A stretch of DNA of 64,000 nucleotides from Rallus limicola. Lineage: Eukaryota > Chordata > Aves > Gruiformes > Rallidae. The DNA lies in assembly GCA_022605955.1 (NCBI GenBank), contig JAKCOZ010000312.1, forward strand, positions 186,001-250,000, read 5' to 3'. Under the pieces are notes generated by a model that was given only the letters and a program-made list of their open reading frames with translations, was not told the origin of the DNA and made no database searches. Shown piece after piece: positions 48,249-60,648 of this stretch (its first letter is position 1; the number at the start of each line of letters is the position of its first letter). The translations under genes and the position numbers were made by a program.

Positions 48249-51200
48249 CCTCCTACGGTGCTTTTCTCGGCCCTAGCAGACTGCAGTTCAAAACATGCTA
48301 AACGTCCAGCAATAACTCCCAAAGTAAAGAAGCTAGGCATGAAAGGCATAGCTTGTCTGAAACCTCCTAACAGGACACACAAGCAGACCCTGTCACTTTG
48401 GCTCTCAGCCTTTTCCTTTGCCTGGAAAGAGGGAACATGCCTGGAAGCTCCTACGGTGCTTTTCTCGGCCCTAGCAGACTGCAGTTCAAAACATGCTAAA
48501 CGTCCAGCAATAACTCCCAAAGTAAAGAAGCTAGGACTGAAAGGCATAGCTTGTCTGAAACCTCCTAACAGGACACACAAGCAGACCCTGTCACTTTGGC
48601 TCTCAGCCTTTTCCTTTGCCTGGAAAGAGGGAACATGCCTGGAATCTCCTACGGTGCTTTTCTCGGCCCTAGCAGACTGCAGTTCAAAACATGCTAAACG
48701 TCCAGCAATAACTCCCAAAGTAAAGAAGCTAGGACTGAACGGCATAGCTTGACTGAAACCTCCTAACAGGACACACAAGCAGACCCTGTCACTTTGGCTC
48801 TCAGTCTTTTCCTTTGCCTGGAAAGAAGGAACATACCTGCTACCTCCTACAGTGCTTTTCTCGGCCCTAGCAGACTGCAGTTCAAAACATTCTAAACGTC
48901 CAGCAATAACTCCCAAAGTAAAGAAGCTAGGCATGAAAGGCATAGCTTGTCTGAAACCTTATAAAAGGACACACAAGCAGACCCTGTCACTTTGGCTCTC
49001 AGCCTTTTCCTTTGCCTGGAAAGAGGGAACATGCCTGGAAGCTCCTACGGTGCTTTTCTCGGCCCTAGCAGACTGCAGTTCAAAACTTGCTAAACGTCCA
49101 GCAATAACTCCCAAAGTAAAGAAGCTAGGCATGAAAGGCATAGCTTGTCTGAAACCTCCTAACAGGACACACAAGCAGACCCTGTCACTTTGGCTCTCAG
49201 CCTTTTCCTTTGCCTGGAAAGAGGGAACATGCCTGGAATCTCCTACGGTGCTTTTCTCGGCCCTAGCAGACTGCAGTTCAAAACATGCTAAACGTCCAGC
49301 AATAACTCCCAAAGTAAAGAAGCTAGGACTGAACGGCATAGCTTGTCTGAAACCTCCTAACAGGACACACAAGCAGACCCTGTCACTTTGGCTCTCAGCC
49401 TTTTCCTTTGCCTGGAAAGAAGGAACATACCTGCTACCTCCTACAGTGCTTTTCTCGGCCCTAGCAGACTGCAGTTCAAAACATGCTAAACGTCCAGCAA
49501 TAACTCCCAAAGTAAAGAAGCTAGGCATGAAAGGCATAGCTTGTCTGAAACCTCCTAACAGGACACACAAGCAGACCCTGTCACTTTGGCTCTCAGCCTT
49601 TTCCTTTGCCTGGAAAGAGGGAACATGCCTGGAACCTCCTACGGTGCTTTTCTCGGCCCTAGCAGACTGCAGTTCAAAACATGCTAAACGTCCAGCAATA
49701 ACTCCCAAAGTAAAGAAGCTAGGCATGAAAGGCATAGCTTGTCTGAAACCTCCTAACAGGACACACAAGCAGACCCTGTCACTTTGGCTCTCAGCCTTTT
49801 CCTTTGCCTGGAAAGAAGGAACATACCTGCTACCTCCTACAGTGCTTTTCTCGGCCCTAGCAGACTGCAGTTCAAAACACGCTAAACGTCCAGCAATAAC
49901 TCCCAAAGTAAAGAAGCTAGGCATGAAAGGCATAGCTTGTCTGAAACCTCCTAACAGGACACACAAGCAGACCCTGTCACTTTGGCTCTCAGCCTTTTCC
50001 TTTGCCTGGAAAGAAGGAACATACCTGCTACCTCCTACAGTGCTTTTCTCGGCCCTAGCAGACTGCAGTTCAAAACATGCTAAACGTCCAGCAATAACTC
50101 CCAAAGTAAAGAAGCTAGGCATGAAAGGCATAGCTTGTCTGAAACCTTATAACAGGACACACAAGCAGACCCTGTCACTTTGGCTCTCAGCCTTTTCCTT
50201 TGCCTGGAAAGAGGGAACATACCTGCTACCTCCTACAGTGCTTTTCTCGGCCCTAGCAGACTGCAGTTCAAAACATGCTAAACGTCCAGCAATAACTCCC
50301 AAAGTAAAGAAGCTAGGCATGAAAGGCACAGCTTTTCTGAAACCTCCTAACAGGACACACAAGCAGACCCTGTCACTTTGGCTCTCAGCCTTTTCCTTTG
50401 CCTGGAAAGAGGGAACATGCCTGGAAGCTCCTACGGTGCTTTTCTCGGCCCTAGCAGACTGCAGTTCAAAACATGCTAAACGTCCAGCAATAACTCCCAA
50501 AGTAAAGAAGCTAGGACTGAAAGGCATAGCTTGTCTGAAACCTCCTAACAGGACACACAAGCTGACCCTGTCACTTTGGCTCTCAGCCTTTTCCTTTGCC
50601 TGGAAAGAGGGAACATGCCTGGAACCTCCTACGGTGCTTTTCTCGGCCCTAGCAGACTGCAGTTCAAAACTTGCTAAACGTCCAGCAATAACTCCCAAAG
50701 TAAAGAAGCTAGGACTGAAAGGCATAGCTTGTCTGAAACCTCCTAACAGGACACACAAGCAGACCCTGTCACTTTGGCTCTCAGCCTTTTCCTTTGCCTG
50801 GAAAGAGGGAACATGCCTGGAAGCTCCTACGGTGCTTTTCTCGGCCCTAGCAGACTGCAGTTCAAAACATGCTAAACGTCCAGCAATAACTCCCAAAGTA
50901 AAGAAGCTAGGCATGAAAGGCATAGCTTGTCTGAAACCTCCTAACAGAACACACAAGCAGACCCTGTCACTTTGGCTCTCAGCCTTTTCCTTTGCCTGGA
51001 AAGAAGGAACATACCTGCTACCTCCTATGGTGCTTTTCTCGGCCCTAGCAGACTGCAGTTCAAAACATGCTAAACGTCCAGCAATAACTCCCAAAGTAAA
51101 GAAGCTAGGACTGAAAGGCATAGCTTGTCTGAAACCTCCTAACAGGACACACAAGCAGACCCTGTCACTTTGGCTCTCAGCCTTTTCCTTTGCCTGGAAA

Positions 51201-51299
51201 GAGGGAACATGCCTGGAACCTCCTACGGTGCTTTTCTCGGCCCTAGCAGACTGCAGTTCAAAACATGCTAAACGTCCAGCAATAACTCCCAAAGTAAAG

Positions 51300-53873
51300 A
51301 AGCTAGGCATGAAAGGCATAGCTTGTCTGAAACCTCCTAACAGGACACACAAGCAGACCCTGTCACTTTGGCTCTCAGCCTTTTCCTTTGCCTGGAAAGA
51401 GGGAACATGCCTGGAACCTCCTACGGTGCTTTTATCGGCCCTAGCAGACTGCAGTTCAAAACATGCTAAACGTCCAGCAATAACTCCCAAAGTAAAGAAG
51501 CTAGGACTGAAAGGCATAGCTTGTCTGAAACCTCCTAACAGGACACACAAGCAGACCCTGTCACTTTGGCTCTCAGCCTTTTCCTTTGCCTGGAAAGAAG
51601 GAACATACCTGCTACCTCCTACAGTGCTTTTCTCGGCCCTAGCAGACTGCAGTTCAAAACATGCTAAACGTCCAGCAATAACTCCCAAAGTAAAGAAGCT
51701 AGGACTGAAAGGCATAGCTTGTCTGAAACCTCCTAACAGGACACACAAGCTGACCCTGTCACTTTGGCTCTCAGCCTTTTCCTTTGCCTGGAAAGAGGGA
51801 ACATGCCTGGAACCTCCTACGGTGCTTTTCTCGGCCCTAGCAGACTGCAGTTCAAAACTTGCTAAACGTCCAGCAATAACTCCCAAAGTAAAGAAGCTAG
51901 GACTGAAAGGCATAGCTTGTCTGAAACCTCCTAACAGGACACACAAGCAGACCCTGTCACTTTGGCTCTCAGCCTTTTCCTTTGCCTGGAAAGAGGGAAC
52001 ATGCCTGGAAGCTCCTACGGTGCTTTTCTCGGCCCTAGCAGACTGCAGTTCAAAACATGCTAAACGTCCAGCAATAACTCCCAAAGTAAAGAAGCTAGGC
52101 ATGAAAGGCATAGCTTGTCTGAAACCTCCTAACAGAACACACAAGCAGACCCTGTCACTTTGGCTCTCAGCCTTTTCCTTTGCCTGGAAAGAGGGAACAT
52201 GCCTGGAACCTCCTACGGTGCTTTTCTCGGCCCTAGCAGACTGCAGTTCAAAACATGCTAAACGTCCAGCAATAACTCCCAAAGTAAAGAAGCTAGGACT
52301 GAAAGGCATAGCTTGTCTGAAACCTCCTAACAGGACACACAAGCAGACCCTGTCACTTTGGCTCTCAGCCTTTTCCTTTGCCTGGAAAGAGGGAACATGC
52401 CTGGAACCTCCTACGGTGCTTTTCTCGGCCCTAGCAGACTGCAGTTCAAAACATGCTAAACGTCCAGCAATAACTCCCAAAGTAAAGAAGCTAGGCATGA
52501 AAGGCATAGCTTGTCTGAAACCTCCTAACAGGACACACAAGCAGACCCTGTCACTTTGGCTCTCAGCCTTTTCCTTTGCCTGGAAAGAGGGAACATGCCT
52601 GGAAGCTCCTACGGTGCTTTTCTCGGCCCTAGCAGACTGCAGTTCAAAACATGCTAAACGTCCAGCAATAACTCCCAAAGTAAAGAAGCTAGGACTGAAA
52701 GGCATAGCTTGTCTGAAACCTCCTAACAGGACACACAAGCAGACCCTGTCACTTTGGCTCTCAGCCTTTTCCTTTGCCTGGAAAGAAGGAACATACCTGC
52801 TACCTCCTACAGTGCTTTTCTCGGCCCTAGCAGACTGCAGTTCAAAACATGCTAAACGTCCAGCAATAACTCCCAAAGTAAAGAAGCTAGGACTGAAAGG
52901 CATAGCTTGTCTGAAACCTCCTAACAGGACACACAAGCAGACCCTGTCACTTTGGCTCTCAGCCTTTTCCTTTGCCTGGAAAGAGGGAACATGCCTGGAA
53001 GCTCCTACGGTGCTTTTCTCGGCCCTAGCAGACTGCAGTTCAAAACATGCTAAACGTCCAGCAATAACTCCCAAAGTAAAGAAGCTAGGCATGAAAGGCA
53101 TAGCTTGTCTGAAACCTCCTAACAGGACACACAAGCAGACCCTGTCACTTTGGCTCTCAGCCTTTTCCTTTGCCTGGAAAGAAGGAACATACCTGCTACC
53201 TCCTACAGTGCTTTTCTCGGCCCTAGCAGACTGCAGTTCAAAACATGCTAAACGTCCAGCAATAACTCCCAAAGTAAAGAAGCTAGGCATGAAAGGAACA
53301 GCTTGTCTGAAACCTCCTAACAGGACACACAAGCAGACCCTGTCACTTTGGCTCTCAGCCTTTTCCTTTGCCTGGAAAGAGGGAACATGCCTGGAAGCTC
53401 CTACGGTGCTTTTCTCGGCCCTAGCAGACTGCAGTTCAAAACTTGCTAAACGTCCAGCAATAACTCCCAAAGTAAAGAAGCTAGGCATGAAAGGCATAGC
53501 TTGTCTGAAACCTCCTAACAGGACACACAAGCAGACCCTGTCACTTTGGCTCTCAGCCTTTTCCTTTGTCTGGAAAGAGGGAACATGCCTGGAACCTCCT
53601 ACGGTGCTTTTCTCGGCCCTAGCAGACTGCAGTTCAAAACATGCTAAACGTCCAGCAATAACTCCCAAAGTAAAGAAGCTAGGACTGAAAGGTATAGCTT
53701 GTCTGAAACCTCCTAACAGGACACACAAGCAGACCCTGTCACTTTGGCTCTCAGCCTTTTCCTTTGCTTGGAAAGAGGGAACATGCCTGGAACCTCCTAC
53801 GGTGCTTTTCTCGGCCCTAGCAGACTGCAGTTCAAAACATGCTAAACGTCCAGCAATAACTCCCAAAGTAAAG
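51300..53873 (+). repeat. Tandem 13-monomer unit within block B, copy 1
   Basis: A 2,574-bp unit beginning just before the rare CTTTTATCGG monomer (51434), which recurs at 54008, exactly 13 monomers on. Block A contains this stretch once. The duplication is therefore specific to block B and later than the A/B split. Ends are approximate to about one monomer. Confidence 0.85.
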
Positions 53874-56452
53874 AAGCTAGGCATGAAAGGCATAGCTTGT
53901 CTGAAACCTCCTAACAGGACACACAAGCAGACCCTGTCACTTTGGCTCTCAGCCTTTTCCTTTGCCTGGAAAGAGGGAACATGCCTGGAACCTCCTACGG
54001 TGCTTTTATCGGCCCTAGCAGACTGCAGTTCAAAACATGCTAAACGTCCAGCAATAACTCCCAAAGTAAAGAAGCTAGGACTGAAAGGCATAGCTTGTCT
54101 GAAACCTCCTAACAGGACACACAAGCAGACCCTGTCACTTTGGCTCTCAGCCTTTTCCTTTGCCTGGAAAGAAGGAACATACCTGCTACCTCCTACAGTG
54201 CTTTTCTCGGCCCTAGCAGACTGCAGTTCAAAACATGCTAAACGTCCAGCAATAACTCCCAAAGTAAAGAAGCTAGGACTGAAAGGCATAGCTTGTCTGA
54301 AACCTCCTAACAGGACACACAAGCTGACCCTGTCACTTTGGCTCTCAGCCTTTTCCTTTGCCTGGAAAGAGGGAACATGCCTGGAACCTCCTACGGTGCT
54401 TTTCTCGGCCCTAGCAGACTGCAGTTCAAAACTTGCTAAACGTCCAGCAATAACTCCCAAAGTAAAGAAGCTAGGACTGAAAGGCATAGCTTGTCTGAAA
54501 CCTCCTAACAGGACACACAAGCAGACCCTGTCACTTTGGCTCTCAGCCTTTTCCTTTGCCTGGAAAGAGGGAACATGCCTGGAAGCTCCTACGGTGCTTT
54601 TCTCGGCCCTAGCAGACTGCAGTTCAAAACATGCTAAACGTCCAGCAATAACTCCCAAAGTAAAGAAGCTAGGCATGAAAGGCATAGCTTGTCTGAAACC
54701 TCCTAACAGAACACACAAGCAGACCCTGTCACTTTGGCTCTCAGCCTTTTCCTTTGCCTGGAAAGAGGGAACATGCCTGGAACCTCCTACGGTGCTTTTC
54801 TCGGCCCTAGCAGACTGCAGTTCAAAACATGCTAAACGTCCAGCAATAACTCCCAAAGTAAAGAAGCTAGGACTGAAAGGCATAGCTTGTCTGAAACCTC
54901 CTAACAGGACACACAAGCAGACCCTGTCACTTTGGCTCTCAGCCTTTTCCTTTGCCTGGAAAGAGGGAACATGCCTGGAACCTCCTACGGTGCTTTTCTC
55001 GGCCCTAGCAGACTGCAGTTCAAAACATGCTAAACGTCCAGCAATAACTCCCAAAGTAAAGAAGCTAGGCATGAAAGGCATAGCTTGTCTGAAACCTCCT
55101 AACAGGACACACAAGCAGACCCTGTCACTTTGGCTCTCAGCCTTTTCCTTTGCCTGGAAAGAGGGAACATGCCTGGAAGCTCCTACGGTGCTTTTCTCGG
55201 CCCTAGCAGACTGCAGTTCAAAACATGCTAAACGTCCAGCAATAACTCCCAAAGTAAAGAAGCTAGGACTGAAAGGCATAGCTTGTCTGAAACCTCCTAA
55301 CAGGACACACAAGCAGACCCTGTCACTTTGGCTCTCAGCCTTTTCCTTTGCCTGGAAAGAAGGAACATACCTGCTACCTCCTACAGTGCTTTTCTCGGCC
55401 CTAGCAGACTGCAGTTCAAAACATGCTAAACGTCCAGCAATAACTCCCAAAGTAAAGAAGCTAGGACTGAAAGGCATAGCTTGTCTGAAACCTCCTAACA
55501 GGACACACAAGCAGACCCTGTCACTTTGGCTCTCAGCCTTTTCCTTTGCCTGGAAAGAGGGAACATGCCTGGAAGCTCCTACGGTGCTTTTCTCGGCCCT
55601 AGCAGACTGCAGTTCAAAACATGCTAAACGTCCAGCAATAACTCCCAAAGTAAAGAAGCTAGGCATGAAAGGCATAGCTTGTCTGAAACCTCCTAACAGG
55701 ACACACAAGCAGACCCTGTCACTTTGGCTCTCAGCCTTTTCCTTTGCCTGGAAAGAAGGAACATACCTGCTACCTCCTACAGTGCTTTTCTCGGCCCTAG
55801 CAGACTGCAGTTCAAAACATGCTAAACGTCCAGCAATAACTCCCAAAGTAAAGAAGCTAGGCATGAAAGGAACAGCTTGTCTGAAACCTCCCTAACAGGA
55901 CCACACAAGCAGACCCTGTCACTTTGGCTCTCAGCCTTTTCCTTTGCCTGGAAAGAGGGAACATGCCTGGAAGCTCCTACGGTGCTTTTCTCGGCCCTAG
56001 CAGACTGCAGTTCAAAACTTGCTAAACGTCCAGCAATAACTCCCAAAGTAAAGAAGCTAGGCATGAAAGGCATAGCTTGTCTGAAACCTCCTAACAGGAC
56101 ACACAAGCAGACCCTGTCACTTTGGCTCTCAGCCTTTTCCTTTGTCTGGAAAGAGGGAACATGCCTGGAACCTCCTACGGTGCTTTTCTCGGCCCTAGCA
56201 GACTGCAGTTCAAAACATGCTAAACGTCCAGCAATAACTCCCAAAGTAAAGAAGCTAGGACTGAAAGGTATAGCTTGTCTGAAACCTCCTAACAGGACAC
56301 ACAAGCAGACCCTGTCACTTTGGCTCTCAGCCTTTTCCTTTGCTTGGAAAGACGGGAACATGCCTGGAACCTCCCTACGGTGCTTTTCTCGGCCCTAGCA
56401 GACTGCAGTTCAAAACATGCTAAACGTCCAGCAATAACTCCCTAAAGTAAAG
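53874..56452 (+). repeat. Tandem 13-monomer unit, copy 2, ending in the insertion cluster
   Basis: Second copy of the 2,574-bp unit, in register until 55889, after which single-base insertions appear that copy 1 lacks. The AAGGTATAGC variant confirms this: 53693 in copy 1 and 56269 in copy 2, a distance of 2,576, that is 2,574 plus the two insertions before it. Confidence 0.8.
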
Positions 56453-57425
56453 AAGCTAGGCATGAAAGGCATAGCTTGTCTGAAACCTCCTAACAGGACA
56501 CACAAGCAGACCCTGTCACTTTGGCTCTCAGCCTTTTCCTTTGCTTGGAAAGAGGGAACATGCCTGGAACCTCCTACGGTGCTTTTCTCGGCCCTAGCAG
56601 ACTGCAGTTCAAAACATGCTAAACGTCCAGCAATAACTCCCAAAGTAAAGAATCTAGGCATGAAAGGCATAGCTTGTCTGAAACCTCCTAACAGGACACA
56701 CAAGCAGACCCTGTCACTTGGGCTCTCAGCCTTTTCCTTTGCCTGGAAAGAGGGAACATGCCTGGAAGCTCCTACGGTGCTTTTCTCGGCCCTAGCAGAC
56801 TGCAGTTCAAAACATGCTAAACGTCCAGCAATAACTCCCAAAGTAAAGAATCTAGGCATGAAAGGCATAGCTTGTCTGAAACCTCCTAACAGGACACACA
56901 AGCAGACCCTGTCACTTTGGCTCTCAGCCTTTTCCTTTGCCTGGAAAGAGGGGAACATGCCTGGAAGCTCCTACGGTGCTTTTCTCGGCCCTAGCAGACT
57001 GCAGTTCAAAACATGCTAAACGTCCAGCAATAACTCCCAAAGTAAAGAAGCTAGGACTGAAAGGCATAGCTTGTCTGAAACCTCCTAACAGGACACACAA
57101 GCAGACCCTGTCACTTTGGCTCTCAGCCTTTTCCTTTGCCTGGAAAGAGGGAACATGCCTGGAACCTCCTACGGTGCTTTTCTCGGCCCTAGCAGACTGC
57201 AGTTCAAAACATGCTAAACGTCCAGCAATAACTCCCAAAGTAAAGAAGCTAGGCATGAAAGGCATAGCTTGTCTGAAACCTCCTAACAGGACACACAAGC
57301 AGACCCTGTCACTTTGGCTCTCAGCCCTTTTCCTTTGCCTGGAAAGAAGGAACATACCTGCTACCTCCTACAGTGCTTTTCTCGGCCCTAGCAGACTGCA
57401 GTTCAAAACACGCTAAACGTCCAGG
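55889..57425. other. Cluster of eight single-base insertions
   Basis: Eight extra bases occur in about 1.5 kb: CCTCCCTAAC (near 55891), GGACCACAC (near 55902), GAAAGACGGG (56353), CCTCCCTACGG (near 56374), ACTCCCTAAAG (near 56441), GAGGGGAAC (near 56952), CAGCCCTTTTCC (near 57326) and CCAGGCAAT (near 57425). The net shift is confirmed: CTTATAACAGG variants at 50146 and 58074 are 40 monomers plus exactly 8 bp apart. All are insertions, nearly all extending a C or G run. No comparable indel occurs anywhere else in the window. This looks like uncorrected sequencing error rather than biology. Confidence 0.9.
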
Positions 57426-58074
57426 CAATAACTCCCAAAGTAAAGAAGCTAGGCATGAAAGGCATAGCTTGTCTGAAACCTCCTAACAGGACACACAAGC
57501 AGACCCTGTCACTTTGGCTCTCAGCCTTTTCCTTTGCCTGGAAAGAAGGAACATACCTGCTACCTCCTACAGTGCTTTTCTCGGCCCTAGCAGACTGCAG
57601 TTCAAAACATGCTAAACGTCCAGCAATAACTCCCAAAGTAAAGAAGCTAGGACTGAAAGGCATAGCTTGTCTGAAACCTCCTAACAGGACACACAAGCAG
57701 ACCCTGTCACTTTGGCTCTCAGCCTTTTCCTTTGCCTGGAAAGAGGGAACATGCCTGGAACCTCCTACGGTGCTTTTCTCGGCCCTAGCAGACTGCAGTT
57801 CAAAACATGCTAAACGTCCAGCAATAACTCCCAAAGTAAAGAAGCTAGGCATGAAAGGCATAGCTTGTCTGAAACCTCCTAACAGGACACACAAGCAGAC
57901 CCTGTCACTTTGGCTCTCAGCCTTTTCCTTTGCCTGGAAAGAAGGAACATACCTGCTACCTCCTACGGTGCTTTTCTCGGCCCTAGCAGACTGCAGTTCA
58001 AAACATGCTAAACGTCCAGCAATAACTCCCAAAGTAAAGAAGCTAGGCATGAAAGGCATAGCTTGTCTGAAACC

Positions 58075-60648
58075 TTATAACAGGACACACAAGCAGACCC
58101 TGTCACTTTGGCTCTCAGCCTTTTCCTTTGCCTGGAAAGAGGGAACATGCCTGGAACCTCCTACGGTGCTTTTCTCGGCCCTAGCAGACTGCAGTTCAAA
58201 ACATGCTAAACGTCCAGCAATAACTCCCAAAGTAAAGAAGCTAGGCATGAAAGGCATAGCTTGTCTGAAACCTCCTAACAGGACACACAAGCAGACCCTG
58301 TCACTTTGGCTCTCAGCGTTTTCCTTTGCCTGGAAAGAGGGAACATGCCTGGAAGCTCCTACGGTGCTTTTCTCGGCCCTAGCAGACTGCAGTTCAAAAC
58401 ATGCTAAACGTCCAGCAATAACTCCCAAAGTAAAGAAGCTAGGACTGAAAGGCATAGCTTGTCTGAAACCTCCTAACAGGACACACAAGCAGACCCTGTC
58501 ACTTTGGCTCTCAGCCTTTTCCTTTGCCTGGAAAGAGGGAACATGCCTGGAACCTCCTACGGTGCTTTTCTCAGCCCTAGCAGACTGCAGTTCAAAACAT
58601 GCTAAACGTCCAGCAATAACTCCCAAAGTAAAGAAGCTAGGACTGAAAGGCATAGCTTGTCTGAAACCTCCTAACAGGACACACAAGCAGACCCTGTCAC
58701 TTTGGCTCTCAGCCTTTTCCTTTGCCTGGAAAGAGGGAACATGCCTGGAAGCTCCTACGGTGCTTTTCTCGGCCCTAGCAGACTGCAGTTCAAAACATGC
58801 TAAACGTCCAGCAATAACTCCCAAAGTAAAGAAGCTAGGCATGAAAGGCATAGCTTGTCTGAAACCTCCTAACAGGACACACAAGCAGACCCTGTCACTT
58901 TGGCTCTCAGCCTTTTCCTTTGCCTGGAAAGAAGGAACATACCTGCTACCTCCTACAGTGCTTTTCTCGGCCCTAGCAGACTGCAGTTCAAAACATGCTA
59001 AACGTCCAGCAATAACTCCCAAAGTAAAGAAGCTAGGCATGAAAGGCATAGCTTGTCTGAAACCTCCTAACAGGACACACAAGCAGACCCTGTCACTTTG
59101 GCTCTCAGCCTTTTCCTTTGCCTGGAAAGAGGGAACATGCCTGGAACCTCCTACGGTGCTTTTCTCGGCCCTAGCAGACTGCAGTTCAAAACTTGCTAAA
59201 CGTCCAGCAATAACTCCCAAAGTAAAGAAGCTAGGACTGAAAGGCATAGCTTGTCTGAAACCTCCTAACAGGACACACAAGCAGACCCTGTCACTTTGGC
59301 TCTCAGCCTTTTCCTTTGTCTGGAAAGAGGGAACATGCCTGGAACCTCCTACGGTGCTTTTCTCGGCCCTAGCAGACTGCAGTTCAAAACATGCTAAACG
59401 TCCAGCAATAACTCCCAAAGTAAAGAAGCTAGGCATGAAAGGCATAGCTTGTCTGAAACCTCCTAACAGGACACACAAGCAGACCCTGTCACTTTGGCTC
59501 TCAGCCTTTTCCTTTGCCTGGAAAGAGGGAACATGCCTGGAAGCTCCTACGGTGCTTTTCTCGGCCCTAGCAGACTGCAGTTCAAAACATGCTAAACGTC
59601 CAGCAATAACTCCCAAAGTAAAGAAGCTAGGACTGAAAGGCATAGCTTGTCTGAAACCTCCTAACAGGACACACAAGCAGACCCTGTCACTTTGGCTCTC
59701 AGCCTTTTCCTTTGCCTGGAAAGAGGGAACATGCCTGGAACCTCCTACGGTGCTTTTCTCGGCCCTAGCAGACTGCAGTTCAAAACATGCTAAACGTCCA
59801 GCAATAACTCCCAAAGTAAAGAAGCTAGGACTGAAAGGCATAGCTTGTCTGAAACCTCCTAACAGGACACACAAGCAGACCCTGTCACTTTGGCTCTCAG
59901 CCTTTTCCTTTGCCTGGAAAGAGGGAACATGCCTGGAACCTCCTACGGTGCTTTTCTCGGCCCTAGCAGACTGCAGTTCAAAACATGCTAAACGTCCAGC
60001 AATAACTCCCAAAGTAAAGAAGCTAGGACTGAAAGGCATAGCTTGTCTGAAACCTCCTAACAGGACACACAAGCAGACCCTGTCACTTTGGCTCTCAGCC
60101 TTTTCCTTTGCCTGGAAAGAAGGAACATACCTGCTACCTCCTACAGAGCTTTTCTCGGCCCTAGCAGACTGCAGTTCAAAACACGCTAAACGTCCAGCAA
60201 TAACTCCCAAAGTAAAGAAGCTAGGCATGAAAGGCATAGCTTGTCTGAAACCTCCTAACAGGACACACAAGCAGACCCTGTCACTTTGGCTCTCAGCCTT
60301 TTCCTTTGCCTGGAAAGAGGGAACATGCCTGGAACCTCCTACGGTGCTTTTCTCGGCCCTAGCAGACTGCAGTTCAAAACATGCTAAACGTCCAGCAATA
60401 ACTCCCAAAGTAAAGAAGCTAGGCATGAAAGGCATAGCTTGTCTGAAACCTCCTAACAGGACACACAAGCAGACCCTGTCACTTTGGCTCTCAGCCTTTT
60501 CCTTTGCCTGGAAAGAAGGAACATACCTGCTACCTCCTACGGTGCTTTTCTCGGCCCTAGCAGACTGCAGTTCAAAACATGCTAAACGTCCAGCAATAAC
60601 TCCCAAAGTAAAGAAGCTAGGCATGAAAGGCATAGCTTGTCTGAAACC
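58075..60648 (+). repeat. 13-monomer block
   Basis: A 2,574-bp segment between two CTTATAACAGG monomers. Its variants recur in the next block: TCAGCGTTTTCC (58318 and 60892), CTCAGCCC (near 58572 and 61146) and CCTACAGAGC (near 60146 and 62521). It is related to the 12-monomer block at 10654-13029. Confidence 0.85.

Larger units (their letters stand above)
48052..53990 (+). repeat. Block B: distant copy of block A
   Basis: Matches 3411-9349 at +44,641 bp through about 30 monomers. Private changes include GCTTGACTG at 48751, which puts a stop in the + frame, and GCACAGCTTTTCTG near 50334. The limits 48051 and 53991 are where C replaces the G of block A in the linker. Confidence 0.85.

Noticed and set aside
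55889..57425. Frameshifted gene or pseudogene fragments
   Set aside because: The sequence is ordinary satellite with extra single bases; the surrounding frames are not genes.
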